64,000 nt of DNA, from the NCBI GenBank assembly GCA_025093985.1, contig JACAAK010000012.1, positions 1,054,001 through 1,118,000 on the forward strand. The letters are read 5' to 3'. Position 1 is the first letter of the stretch, and each line of letters opens with the position of its first letter. Positions 46,073 through 58,216 of the stretch are shown here, in pieces. The stretch comes from Calvatia gigantea. Its lineage: Eukaryota > Basidiomycota > Agaricomycetes > Agaricales > Lycoperdaceae. Made by a program: the position numbers and the translations under genes. The notes under the pieces were generated by a model. That model saw only the letters and a program-made list of their open reading frames with translations. It did no database searches and was not told where the DNA came from.

Positions 46073-47713
46073 TCAGTCCGTCAGGTCTATCCCATTAAAA
46101 GGCTGTCCATATAACATGTCAACGTCAATATCATCGTCAGCATCATCGTCGTCGTCATCGTCAACATCAACACCTTCATCGTCCTCAGAATCTCCGGGCC
46201 AGCCCATGCCCGGATTATCACGCGCGTATCCATCCCAGATCTCTCTCAACCTCCTTCCGAGGAAACCCGGTCCTACACTTCCATCACTAAAGTCGTCCTC
46301 ATCGTCATCGTCATCAAACCTGGCATGTCCAGCATACTCGCGATGACAATTCGTGCACACCCCACCCCAAATCTCGTGCATACAATCAAGGCACCTGTAA
46401 ATCCCACCATCCTCCGCATCGTACATCCCCATATCCGCCAGATCCCACCCCCCTCCTGGATCTTCGTGATTTGCAGGTGGTGGGGGGAAGAACTGGGGTT
46501 GATGGCGGTGACGATGGAGTTCGCGCAAACCCGGTTTCCCGAAGATATTGCGCCAAGGGTCATTATAATGATCAAGCCTTTCGTTGGCATTAGGAGTTTC
46601 AGTGGCGGAAGGCGGTGGCGCGGATGGTGGTTCGACGAGTTTACTCTTGATTAGGTGAGCTACCATACTTTTGATGGACCAAATCTCGGCCGGCCGTTCG
46701 AGAATTGCGGCGCGACAAAGTGGGCAGGATTTATGGTTTCGTAGAAATACGCCACGGAGTGCGGGTTGGCTGTTGAGTAAACGCGTGACATCGTCTGGTT
46801 CGGTTACCGGATTAGTGTTACCAGCATTCGCGTTGGGGTTGTCGTTCTGGATGCTGGTGAACCAGCGTACGAGACAGAGGTAGCAGGCAATGTGACCGCA
46901 TGGAGAGAGCGCGTAGGGTTTGTAGAGGAGGTCCAAACAGATTTGGCAAGTGAGTGATTGCTGGAGGTGGGATAGGTTATCTTCGTGTCGAGATAGCAAC
47001 TAATGAGTCAACGCGTGTGAGAGGAATCATAACAGGGAATGAAGAACGTACTGTTTTCTGGGCTTCAAGCTGGGCTGTGAGCTCGGCTATTTTGGCTTGA
47101 GCGTCCTTCATAGAGTCGGTCATAGGGGGAGCGACTGTAGACTCGTTTGATTGGGAGATAAGAATATCCGGATATTCAGAAGGAGCTTTGGCTTTTCCCT
47201 TATCAATAAACTTTGTTATCGCAACCGATGTAAGTTGAGTCACACAACGAGCGGAGTTGAAGGGCTCACGCTCAACGCAAGTTTCTCATCCTCCTCGGTC
47301 TTGCAGATGAGGGATTTCGCAAGTACAGTCGACGTCGCGTGCGTCAATAATTCAACAGCAGTTGCAGGTGATGAAATGGAAGCCTCGGAGAGAGTAATTG
47401 AGGATGCAAGGGAAGGGGGGATGGGTTCTTTGGATTTCGACCGAGTTGAGGCTGATTCGGGATTTGTATCGGGAATGGTGAGGGGTGATTTCCTTTTCTT
47501 TTTTCTACGTTTTTTCTTGCTATCCTTGGAGCTAATGGGAGTTGCAACGGATTTGTTCTCTGACTCGACGTCCTTCCTGTGTTTCTTGGACTGTCGTTGT
47601 TCGTCGTCGAGTGCGTTCTCAGAGACTGCGCGTTTCTTTGTATTGTGCAGCTGAAGGGTATCTGCCTGTACGCTGAGTGTGCTTGGGCCTGGCGTGGGCT
47701 GACGAGCGGGCAT
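46073..47713 (-). CDS. RING-finger (C3HC4) protein with coiled coil and zinc-ribbon-like region
   Basis: Exon 1 (47713-47270) encodes a Ser/Pro/Lys-rich leader with a strong basic stretch (KKKRRKKKRK), likely a nuclear signal. Exon 2 (47210-47052) has an amphipathic KDAQAKIAELTAQLEAQK helix. Exon 3 (from 46999) starts LLSRHEDNLSHLQQSLT and continues with the RING finger CQIC..CGHIACYLC..NHKSCPLC. Then come an ILERPAEIWSIKSMVAHLI helix, a Pro-rich linker, IYRCLDCMHEIWGGVCTNC (two CxxC pairs) and a long Asp run. It ends YGQPFNGIDLTD. A ubiquitin-ligase role is inferred from the RING. Both introns (47211-47269, 47000-47051) restore the frame. The start codon is 230 bp from the divergent transporter gene. 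Confidence 0.82.
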
Positions 47714-47943
47714 GGGAGGTGGGAGGAGAGAAAGAGCGAAGGGCCTCTGAGCCTGAAGGCCTGAAGCTGAGCTGCTGAAGCCAGGGACGCCCACTCATTA
47801 GTATACTCACGTGTGGTATCCCACAATGGTCACGTGTAATTGAATTACCTCCCACCGCCCTATTTTTAGTGTTTATTAGCTCACAACAGCATCAGGTACT
47901 TCGCCAAGAAAAACATGCAAGGCAGACTTTCCACAAAACACTC

Positions 47944-49731
47944 ATGGCCAGCGGTGTCCCAGCATCTGCCCGCAGCAGGAAGGGACTGAAACTCTCCTCG
48001 ATCCACACAGGCAAGCGAGCATATCCTAAGACACGCCCACCAGATCTTCAGCTCTCCCAGTCCCCGTCCATCGCTGTGCTGTTGACTCCCTCATCGCCAG
48101 ACATTCTACCAAAGCACACCTCACCTACCTCTCCAAAGTTCCACCGCCCGCGTGCTTCTCTGTCTGCCCTTCCCTTGTTGCCATCATCGTGGAATAGTAT
48201 TCCAATACCTCAATCTCGTGCCTTCTGGATTGTGCTTTGCTTCTCTCTCAACTTCTCTCTTACGCTCTGCAACAAGATTGTCTTGAATAAATTCCCTTTT
48301 CCTTACACTATAACCGCGTTCCATACGCTGGCCGGGTGGATGGGAACAAAGTTCATTTTACGATCCGGGGACCGACCGCCGACCCTCTCCCTCGGCGAGT
48401 CTATTGTCCTTATGTCCTTCAGCATCCTCTATACCCTTAACATCGTCGTAAGCAATGTCTCGTTGAAATTGGTCACTGTACCGGTATGGTTTTCTATCCC
48501 GTCGCTCGAGACTTCCCTGTACTCACGCTCAACTATCAATTACTTCGTGCTTCCCGTCCGCGTACCTGCGTTTGACATCGACCCCCGCAGTTCCATCAAG
48601 TTGTTCGAGCTTCCTCTCCATTCTTCACCCTGATTCTATCTGCCCTATTCCTCCACATACGTATCACTCACCGGAAATTGATCTCCTTGATCCCCGTTGT
48701 AGTGGGCGTGGGCCTTGCGTAAGTCCAATCACCCAAATGCCTTTACTCCCGACTAACTCCTCCGCTTCTCTGTCCTCGCATTCTGATCTTCTGTTGGTAA
48801 TTTTTAGAACATACGGAGATTATTACTATACTCTCCCTGGATTCCTCCTCACGCTCTTCGGCACGTTCCTGGCATCCCTCAAAAGTGTCATCACGAATAT
48901 TCTGCAATCACCTCATTTCCACTCTAAAACACTTCCTTCTCCACCTCAAGAATCCTTATTTCCATACTCCCATTCGCGACATCCACGGGTCCGGTCCTCC
49001 AAAAGTTCTTCTGATTTTATCTCAATCGCTTCCTCTTCCTCGTCATCGCCTCGACACCAATTAGAAACTAGATTTTCGGCGTTACTATCCTCAATACCCA
49101 AACTACAATTAACACCCATCCAACTCTTATACCTACTCTCCCCGCTCGCATTCATCCAATGCTCCTTCCTCGCACTCTATTTCGGCGAATTCAACAAAAT
49201 AACATACCAAATCACTCAACTTCATCAGCTATCGGCGCCGGCGTCCCTTTCGGGTAACCACCCCAACTCCACCTTTTCTGCGATTGTACTGAACAGAAGT
49301 GGAGCAGGTGTAGCAGGCGACGGAACTGGCGCTGACGCCCACGCGCATGCCCACGGTTTGATCTCAGCGGCCTCGCTGTTGACGCTTCTCCCGGGCTTAC
49401 TCGGATTATCTCTGAATGCGATCATGGCGTTTGCGCTTAATGTCGTTAGTTTTCATACGAATCGAAAAGTCGGAGCGCTGGAAATGAGTGTTGCTGGTAC
49501 GTGCCTTTTCGCTTCCTTGATAATAGCCGATATTAGAGTGGAGTTTTGATGTGTCTTTCTTTTTTGTTCCACGATGCAGCGAACGTAAAACAAGCTTTGA
49601 CCATCCTTGCGTCCGTTATTTTGTTTAATCTGGCGATTACGAAGATGAATGCGCTTGGAGTGTTGTTGACACTAGTTGGAGGTGCTTGGTATGCCAGGGT
49701 CGATTTAAGGGAGAAGGGGAGGATAAGGTGA
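47944..49731 (+). CDS. Triose-phosphate/nucleotide-sugar transporter-like (TPT) membrane protein
   Basis: After a Ser/Pro-rich cytosolic leader of about 95 residues, the drug/metabolite-transporter fold begins: FWIVLCFSLNFSLTLCNKIVLNKFPFPYTITAFH (the NKxxL/FPxP signature). Then VLMSFSILYTLNIVVSNVSLKLVTVP and, after an intron, FHQVVRASSPFFTLILSALFL (the lysine/arginine substrate motif region). Next come TYGDYYYTLPGFLLTLFGTFLASLKSVITNILQ, a Ser-rich loop, and three or four more helices ending ILFNLAITKMNALGVLLTLVGGAWYA. Ten helices are expected and most are visible. Substrate is unknown. Golgi or ER membranes are likely. It shares a 230-bp divergent promoter region with the RING gene. Confidence 0.85.
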
Positions 49732-49976
49732 TGTTGGATTTGGATCTGCTTTGCGATACTGACCCATGTGCTTGTTTTCCTCGGTTGTCGGTTGTGGACT
49801 TCGACTATATAGACTTTGACTCATATCTACCTTGGACAGCCTATCTCCGTGTATTATATCTTGCGCTTACATACATGCAGTGTCCGCACCATTCATCTAC
49901 ATAAACCATTAACCCCAATAGTGTAGCACCCAGATATCTGTCATAAAACCATATGGAGTTCATAGTTGGGCACTAA

Positions 49977-52194
49977 TTAGTGTTTAGCTTTGATCATCCC
50001 CGACATCAAATCAAAGCTGTTCCCATCTGGCTGAAGATTGATATACTCTTCCTCACCTCCTCCCCCATACGAGAAATACGGACTACTGAGAGTCCTGCGT
50101 TCAGGAACGGTTCTCAACAATCCATAGTCAAGTGTTATACCCGTGATTCGGACTTGGATGGGTGGTGTAACAGTTGTGAGCGTAACGAGTTGATCGCTAC
50201 GGCATCCATCAATCAATCACAGACAATAACAGTGGAAAAAAATAAGGAGAGACATACGAATGCATCCATCGTTTCAGGTATGCGTCGAGGAATGGTTCAA
50301 AACTTCCTTTGGCAGCGACGAACTCGGTCCACATCTCCTCAAATTTGGTGAGGATAAGTGCAGCCGTTCGTTCTATCGACAAATTCGCGCGTCTTTTATT
50401 CCCGCTTGGCGTGTTTCGTGGGAGGTGGACGAGGGATGTCATAGGCCGTTCGTTGAATACGTTCAACCCACATCCTGTAAGCAAGCCGTCAATCATAAGT
50501 TTATGGCATGTTGTCCACATAAGGCGAATAAAGACACACCAATGACAATGTCAACACCTTTCGCACCAAAATTGGTATTAACAAGTATCCCGGCAATCTT
50601 CTTCTTTCCTTCTTGGCCTCTTGGTCCAACTAGCGCATAGATATCATTCGGCCATTTGATCCTCACCCTCCATCCTTCACCCTCAGCGCCCTCCTGTTCG
50701 TCACCACCTCGTCCCAGGACACTATGATCCCTCACAGCTTCACAAACAGCCAACGCGAACAGATACTGCACAAATACAAGTTTACTCCACGGGACACCAT
50801 CGTCCGTCGTTAATCTTAGATGAATAGAGTAAGACAGCGAAGCCGGAGGGAGAAAGCCAGACATTTGAGCCACGTCCCCGAGCGGAAAGTTGGTGTGATG
50901 CGAGAGATACTATTGGTGTAGGTAACGACGACAGGAAAGTTGGGTTTTTGTCAAGGAGGGTTTGGGTAGAGGTTACAGCCGGGGAGAAGAATAATGCTGA
51001 ACCGAGAGGCCATTTCTCTGATTTTCGGGACCTGGACACGGATGAAGACTGAGGACGAGGGTGGCCGGTGATATGCGAGGTATTGGAAGAAGAGGTCGAG
51101 GTCGAAATAAGAGGCGGTGTAGATTTTGGACGGCAGCGTCCCGTCGCGATGGATAACGACATGCTTGGGCTGCCAGGTCGAAGGATCACTTTTTGTTGCG
51201 AATAAGGCTTTATATTCTAAGAGCAGAGCGTTGGCAGAAGCGGATTCGTGGAAGTGAAACGTATCGTTAGCATCTTTGAGGATTTTTGGCCTATTAGAGT
51301 CTTCTTCGTTATCAGGTTGGAAAGCACTTGATAGAGCATCAATAATTCGCGGGACAATTTCTGGCCTATCGGGAGAGGAAACAAGAAATTGGGGGAATGG
51401 TCGGGCAATGGGTCGTAATTCGTCATCCGAATCGGACTGTCGCAGGAAGTTGGAGGCCAAGATAGAGGATAGTGCGCCGGAGTAGCTTGCGACGCTCCTT
51501 GTCCAGTTCCATAGTGCCATCTTTTGTCGAAGAAGAGACAAGGGTGGATGCAGGCTCTTCAGTTAGATTCTGGTCAAGATCAGGGGACCACAGCGCGATA
51601 CGCCCGCCGCCAATATCGCAGCCAAGCCCAGCGATCTTTCCCTCTTGACCATCGTCTCCTCCGATGTACCTCCCCAGGACCCTGATTCCGCGTTCACCTT
51701 CGAATCCAGTGAAATCTGTTCGTGATGCTTCATAAACGACTCGCACTATATCCCCATCCAAGGTTTTCAATTTTACTAAACTCGGTTTTGAGGACTGGGC
51801 ACCGAAAGTGGGGTATATGTCTGTATTGATAATTTTATCGAAAAACGAAAACGAGGAATTCATTTTTGGAGTATCCGCTCCCAGGACTGAGCTGATCCAA
51901 GCCAGCCACGATACCTCTGGTCGAGCAACTTGCACCAGCGCCAAATGCTAGGAGAGCACCTCCGCGATCAACGTAGTCTCGAACTTGGTTGTGTGCGCAG
52001 ATGCTGAAGAAGGGCTGAGACAAACGCGGAAAGACGAGGAGCGCACAGGACAACGACCAGGGCTGTTTTGCGAGAACATGATGTTCTACTGGCTGGACGA
52101 CGTAGTGCGAGAGGAGCAGAGTGCGCAGAGAGCTGAGGACGGCGTTGAGGGAAGAATGGACAACCTCGGGACCGTTGTAGACTAGCACATTCAT
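49977..52194 (-). CDS. BPL1: Biotin-protein ligase (holocarboxylase synthetase)
   Basis: Attaches biotin to acetyl-CoA and pyruvate carboxylases. The N-terminus MNVLVYNGPEVVHSSLNAV...LSSLRTLLLSHYVV, then VRDYVDRGGALLAFGAGASCS, is the glutamine-amidotransferase-like module of fungal Bpl1. IGGDDGQEGKIAGLGCDIGGGRIALWSP follows. The catalytic domain has SHQLSARGRGSNVWLSP (GRGRxS/GN biotin-AMP loop), KLVFVQYLFALAVCEAV, VRIKWPNDIY (near 50,650), KKIAGILVNTNF, CGLNVFNERP, and a small C-terminal domain ending LQPDGNSFDLMSGMIKAKH. Several introns are needed. At about 50,841-50,852 the frame must slip one base just after LSPSG, with no intron fitting. This is either a lesion in an essential gene or a sequencing error. 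Confidence 0.93.
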
Positions 52195-52369
52195 TTTTTC
52201 GTTTGATTGTTTTAGTTATCTTGCTATTATCTTGATTCCTGAACTCGTGGGAAGATGGTTGCAGTTGCCATCACCCGCACACTTCCCTGATGTCAGAACC
52301 ATCGTGCCTTTGCAATGTCGGATTCAAGGGGACTCTCCGGTTATTTCGATCGAAGTACTGCTCTTGTTC

Positions 52370-53273
52370 ATGATGGTTGCTCTCAGTGAGTCTTTCATCT
52401 CGCGTTTCAGTTTGTCCTCATTCATTTTCAGGTTTGAAGAGCGCTATGCGCGGCCAGCATACAAAAATATGAAGCAGTATTTTGAGGAGCGTCCTATCGT
52501 CTCGGTATGCGTATTCCTTATTCAATGCTCATCGGCGGTGCTCACATTATCACACAGACATTTGTGACTATCTTTACTCTCCTCAGCCTAGCCCCTGTTG
52601 CTTCCTTCATGTGGGCATCCCCCTCGCATACTGAGAGACTAAAGCTGATGCATGGTGTTTTGCTGTATCATCCAGTGGCGCTGCTCTCTTCGTCTTCCTC
52701 ACTGCTCACCCTTACATCTTTCCTCCTCGCTTCGCTGGCTGCAGTGGCAGTAATACTGGCTCTGTGTTTGTCTTCGAGCTTCGAATCCTCATCTCTAATA
52801 AAAGCTCATTTCACAGCATACATGCAGTCACCCTCCTGGTTCTTGTGCTCTTCGGCATCCTTCTCGCTTCCATCTTCCTAACAGGTGCAGCGCTCTCCTC
52901 CTACTCCCTCCTCCGCTTCGCTCTCCACGTTCAGCGTGAAGGTCCCTCCACTGGTGCCTGGGAATGGAGGCAAGAAACGAGAGACACATTCCTCTCTCGT
53001 AAACCTGCAGCCAAGGAGGAACGTCTAACGTCCAACGGATCATCCAAGAACATTGACTCCACCGCTGCAGCCAATAAAAACGGCCCAACTGAAAACCAAC
53101 AAGCTGGCGGTGCCGAGGATGAAAAGCCCAAGACTCATGGACGTGACGGCAATGGCGAGGCAGAGCTGACCAAAAAGGAGGCAGAAAAGGATGAAAATGT
53201 TAGCCGTAATAGTTATGCAACTCCTGATGCTGGGGATACTGACGGAGGCTTCGAAGTGCCGGGTACAGAATAA
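52370..53273 (+). CDS. Small multi-pass membrane protein of unknown function
   Basis: From the double ATG at 52370 (M-MVAL), a first intron leads to RFEERYARPAYKNMKQYFEERPIVS. A second leads to TFVTIFTLLSLAPVASFMWASPS, a long hydrophobic block (LTLTSFLLASLAAVAVILALCL), and, after a third intron, HAVTLLVLVLFGILLASIFLTGAALSSYSLLRF. The tail is hydrophilic, Lys/Glu/Asn-rich, and ends GGFEVPGTE with TAA at 53271. The charged helix followed by paired hydrophobic hairpins recalls lipid-droplet or ER hairpin proteins (promethin-like), but I cannot confirm a family. It is divergently paired with BPL1 across 175 bp. Confidence 0.6.
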
Positions 53274-54296
53274 TTATCTCCTCTAATTTGTCCTTTTTTG
53301 TACCACTACCAATGTGTTTTCTTTTTGCCTTGCGTTGGACCCTAGTTTATTATAGCCAAGTATTAATGCATGCATATGCGGGTGACCGGTATTTATCCTG
53401 AGGCTGGTGTGATGGTATATGCAGGTTCCAATGGAAGCCGACAATGCCCATAAATTAACCCAAAACGTCAAAAGTTTTACAACCCTAAGAAGGGACAGGA
53501 CCACCCTCAGCAGGAGATTTGGACCAGAAAGATACTAAAGAATTACGACCGTCTTCACTAACGGATGATCATCGATCAGATACATATTATGTTTTACAAC
53601 GTGCAAGCGTTGCGTTGGGACTTTTAACGCCCTACACCCAGATTCGGAAACTGTTGCCAAGGGCCGAGCACTTCCTTGACTCGCACCACACCGTTTGTTC
53701 GCAACTACACTTTCCAAAAGGTCGCCACTGGTACTGCCGGACTGAGTCGGGGTGGTGCGCAGCTTGCACGCCCATTGGTTCGGGTCATTCAAGCGCCTTT
53801 GCTGCACGAGTGAATAAAAATCTAGACCAAATCCTCGGGTGTCCCTCTGAGAACCCGAATGACGGGGCTTTGCCGGAAATTAACATACACGTTGAGTTGC
53901 ATCCCTCAGCTAGACTGGCCAGTTGAATCCTAGACAGACAGGTCGGGGAATATCCAGATATCAAGGCGATTCGAAAACAGTCAGCGACGGATTCATTGGC
54001 CAGTCTCGCAGCGCTAACCCGCAGATTCAGGTTTTGATTAATACACATTACCCGATCTCGGGCCGTTCGTACGTCTTCAAATGTCCACGATGGGCAAGTG
54101 ACTTACACGTTCCCCATTACTTATGACTTCAACAGATGGGACTGACTATTATATTCATTGACCTCACTTCGATCGGTAGATATGGACAACGCAAGCGACA
54201 ACTCTCGGTTTCAAAAAGGCTCATTTTGCAACGACCCTGACAAAAGTACCATATATTACTGGTGCGGTTTTGCTTTGAAAGATCCCTCCATACGCC
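53274..54296. other. Intergenic region upstream of the DUF6534-like gene
   Basis: 1.0 kb. Frames of 135 (53519-53926) and 87 codons exist on opposite strands without recognisable content. No RNA or repeat is seen. Confidence 0.45.
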
Positions 54297-55750
54297 ATGC
54301 TGAACAACACTGTGGCCGTTCTCTTAACAGATACTCAGCCACTCGTCAATCCCACCCTCAAATTCATTCAGGTGGGTAGCATGGTCGCTATGGTGCTGTT
54401 TGGCATGTCGACCGCCCAAGTTTACATGTATTTCCGGTACGTTGGTTGGTCCTATATTATCTGTGCGTCAGTCCTCACCCAATACTCAGTGCATGTGGTG
54501 GTGATAACCTGTATTTAAAATCTTTCGTGAGTTACCGTGTGTTCTGGGCGATTCGTCTTGTATTCAATACCCTCTTGCCAAAAGGTTGTCCTTATGTGGT
54601 GAGTCTTTCGTTAACCTCAGTCCCGGAGGGGGGGGGGGGTTTAACGGCGAATATATCTTTACCAGGCTCCTCGAGTTTGCTCACACCTTCCTCACGGGGT
54701 GGATGATTTATGAAGTGAGAGGAATTTCAATGCTACCAGTTCCTCACTAACGGTCGCCGTAGTCGACGATCACTCACCCCCCAGTTCTGGCCATCTGGCA
54801 AGCAAACATGATCGCGGGCCTGATAGGAGCCCTCATCTCGGCTTTTGCTCAAGTAGGTCCGCTATTCCCTCCAACGTTTCCCGTCTTTGAGACTTCGCAC
54901 TCCCTAGATGTTCTTTTCGTACAGGCTCCGGAGGATTTTAGGGTCAAAAGTTCTCCCTGCATTTTGCTGTCTCGTAGCATGTTTCAAAATCGTGTCTTTC
55001 TACACCGTGGTGATTCAACAATTGATCACGGGAACGCGAGCCCCCCCTTACCAGAAGCTTATTATCGCCACGGGCATCTTATCTTGGGGGAACGACCTCC
55101 TTATTGCTGCCGGACTCGCTTGGTGCATCCGGACAAGGAAGGACAATGGCTTCATAAAGTAACGGGCTGCCCTATCTTTCGCACTTCCAACCAACACTGA
55201 CCTCGAATAGCGAGTCTAAGATTGATAAGGTCCTAAAGTGGTTTTTCGGTAAGCGCCCCCGCGCCGTGCTATCGTTCCTCGACTTATGCCTTCCTTTTAT
55301 TCAATGGACACCAGAGACAAATGTCGTAACGTGGTAGGCCCTCTTTTCCTGAGACGGAAGTGGCACCTTCTGATACTTACGGCGTTTGCACGCCAGCCTT
55401 GCGGCGTCTCTGACGTTCATATTCGTGAGTTAGAGGTTCGCTTTGGCCCCTGTTTCCTTCTTAACAAAACTATAAGGGTCAAGTCAACGACCGGCTCTTC
55501 ACGAATTTCATCTGGGTACCGCTCGCTATAATCACTTGTCGACGTAAGGGTAATTTCTATCTCGCTGCCCAAACTTACTAACCGCTCGGGATGTCTTAGT
55601 GTATTCCATGTGCATATTCGCTGCGTGAGTTAAAGGCACCACAATTTCCGCCACACAAACCACTAACTATCAGCAGCCTCATCGGCAAGTTCAGACTGGC
55701 GGAGCAACAAGAGGTCCTTTTTGCTAATCCAGAGTTCGGGACGGTGGGCT
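54297..55750 (+). CDS. DUF6534-type multi-pass membrane protein (possibly degenerate)
   Basis: A chain of short exons reads PTLKFIQVGSMVAMVLFGMSTAQVYMYFR, then KSFVSYRVFWAIRLVFNTLL, LEFAHTFLTGWMIYE, LAIWQANMIAGLIGALISAFAQ, a hydrophilic YRLRRILGSK, a TM stretch, QKLIIATGILSWGNDLLIAAGLAWCIRTRK, and SESKIDKVLKWFF. The order (LG-like opening, E/AHT helix, a W-containing helix, and a GNDLLIAA helix before a charged loop) matches the Agaricomycete-expanded DUF6534 family of seven-helix proteins. Exon borders are only partly resolved, a run of 12 or more G sits near 54,630, and the last exons are unclear. The gene may be decayed. Function is unknown; the family is receptor-like in shape only. Confidence 0.55.
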
Positions 55751-58216
55751 CTCTATCTTGGTGGATCTAACATGTAATACTCAACTTTAACAGGACGGTC
55801 TGCGCGATTTTGGCATCCCTCTGGAGGCAACCACTAACACAACTCGGCGTTTCTGTTGATAATTACCCACCTTTTCAAGAGGTCCACATCACTCCTGTTG
55901 GCTTGGGGTCATCCAGAAAGCCATAACTCTCGGTGCATAATTGATCCACTGCATCCATTCATCTGTAGCGTATACAACTCTTACCTATACGGTCATTCAT
56001 ACCTTAGCATCATCAATTTTCGCAACTGTAACCTGACAAGTGCACGTATGAATGTATCTCTCCTCAAACGCTGTATCCCTGAGGTCACTTCCCGAGTGGT
56101 TGCCTCCAGGGCATCGGAGATATCTATCTAACTCGGGACAATTTAGACTAGCCCCCGGTTCATCGGACGATCGACACGATCAGGTTTTGCCTCGTGTCCG
56201 GTAAACTTAGGTAAAAAGACATGCTGTGGCTGAAGCTTACCCTGGATGACAGAGCTGGATGATTTGATGCACCCCGCAAGACACTGATATTTTGCCGTAC
56301 AGATTCACCATGTGTGATTCAGATGGTTGGCCAAAGTTAAAAATCAACGGCGATAATCGGTAAGTAATGCTGAGACACCCATCTAAGGTGCCGCAGTCTG
56401 ACTAGCTATCGGAGATTACGGTTGAGTAGTTAGCCGTGGTGTCCGAAATGAAAGAATGGGGTATGCCCATGTTGACGATGTAGACAGTGTTGTAGCTGTT
56501 GGGAAAATATTACGAAAAGGTCGTGAAGGGCGAACCTAGGCCATAGGGGATGTAAACGAGGCAACCAGCAGGTGCATATTCTATCGAAAGTATGACCCTG
56601 TGCAAGGGAATTCAAGCATCTGAATTGAGGTCCGCACTAAAACAGGCCAGAGGTGACTATGTTGGATTTCCAACGGAATGGTAACTTCATTCCATTGCCA
56701 CGGTTCGGTCGATCGACACCTCATTAATCCTCATTCGCCAGCGGATGACGGAGTGATTTAAGCAATCTACCTTCTGCAACATGAGACATATCATGATGCC
56801 CAGTCCGTCTCGCATCGCGTTGCATTGGAGTTCCTTCACCGACACCGGGAATTTTACATCCGTTCCGGTTTGCGTAAGTGTTAGGAAAGGCACGGTGGCG
56901 TCGACTTCGATGTGCTGTTCTTGTTCTTCCCACTAATCTCGATCGATGTGTCCGCCCACCACGAGCCAGACTCAATAGCGACCAATATTAAATTTGCTTG
57001 TGTCCCTTGGCTCAGCACCTAAGTGCGTTCCAGCCAGAGCTGGACGTCCCATTAGCAACTCGGTTGCACCCCTTACTCGGAGGGATCACCGAGGGTTAGG
57101 GATACCCGGCGGGTTGCGGGTATGGGTGTGTGAGGGTACGGGTACGGGTACGGGTACGGGTCAGGATATTTGAACCCACATAGACCCGTACCCTTGTAGG
57201 CAGGTAGCGGCGGGTTTTTAGCCCAAAAAGGAAGGTGTTATATTGTACATATTTACTGTAAAGGTGTCCTCAACGACGACTGGGACAAGGTAGTCATTGA
57301 TGACTAAAATATAATGCAATTTTTTCCTCGATGTCTCATACCCCTGGCCCAAACCCGTGCGGGTTTAAGCACCCATACCCACCCGCAACACCCTCTACCC
57401 GTACCCGCCAAAACCCTCCACCCGTTGCTTGGGGTACGGGTTTTGGCGGGTACGGGTACGGGTGTGTCCCCCGACACCCGGGGGTTACCCGTGATAATCC
57501 CTACTTACTCCTGAGGGCTCCAAGAACATGCCTAGGCATACGGAAGAGACAAGTTCGGTTTATATCACATACATCATCATCATACCGAAGGCCTGGGTGT
57601 TCGTACGGTAACAGCAGACTTCGCACTTCACGACAGGCATTTCTAAATGCGAGGGTTGACGATAATGGTACTGCGTTCGCCGCACCTCCCGCAGCTATCC
57701 TCCGTTTGTTCTTTTCCCGAGTTGTCTGTCTGTCTGGGTTGTTTCATTCGAGGCAACTGGTGTATTTCAGAAATGAAGGGCTCGAATCATCTCAAGAAAA
57801 TGACTCTCATCGACCATTCATCGTGGAGATACAGACGCGCATAAATCTCTTGATGGTTCAGTCCACCTCCGTCTATTGCAACACCCTAAAAGTAGTTGCC
57901 GTCATTCAATGACAGTGCATTTGATCCCAATATTGCCCTGCCAGCATAAGGATATCTACCCGACAGGAAATTCTTTTGTGTGCTGGATGACTCCGTCCGT
58001 GTATCAGCATATTGGGGTCCCAGCAAAACGCAGTAGTCACGGTGAACCAAACGGACATTAACAAGTGCACCTCCTGTTTGAGGCATTCAAGGAGTGAAAA
58101 TTCAACAGATGACATCTTTCGCATCATCTTTCACGGCGAAGGTGGCCGTGACCAAGTCGTATGCGTACAATCAAGATTCAAATTCTTGAGTGCAGGATAG
58201 CCAAGACAGTGTGCCG
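55751..58216. other. Long gene-poor stretch containing a GGGTAC-rich repeat
   Basis: About 2.4 kb without a supported gene. Scattered frames (for example 55856-56131 and 57331-57912) show no family. The notable content is the GGGTAC repeat at 57,096-57,510, listed separately. Confidence 0.5.
57096..57510. repeat. GGGTAC-repeat element with inverted arms
   Basis: The left part has four to five tandem TACGGG units (about 57,136-57,162) after TAGGGATACCCGGCGGGT. The right part has ACCCGTACCCGCC, GGCGGGTACGGGTACGGG and ends ACCCGTGATAATCCCTA. The outer ends TAGGGAT/ATCCCTA are inverted, as in some hAT-type elements, but no clear target duplication is seen. It is non-coding. Confidence 0.55.

Noticed and set aside
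57096..57510. Telomeric or interstitial telomere repeat
   Set aside because: The unit GGGTAC is not the fungal TTAGGG telomere repeat, and the segment has inverted internal arms.
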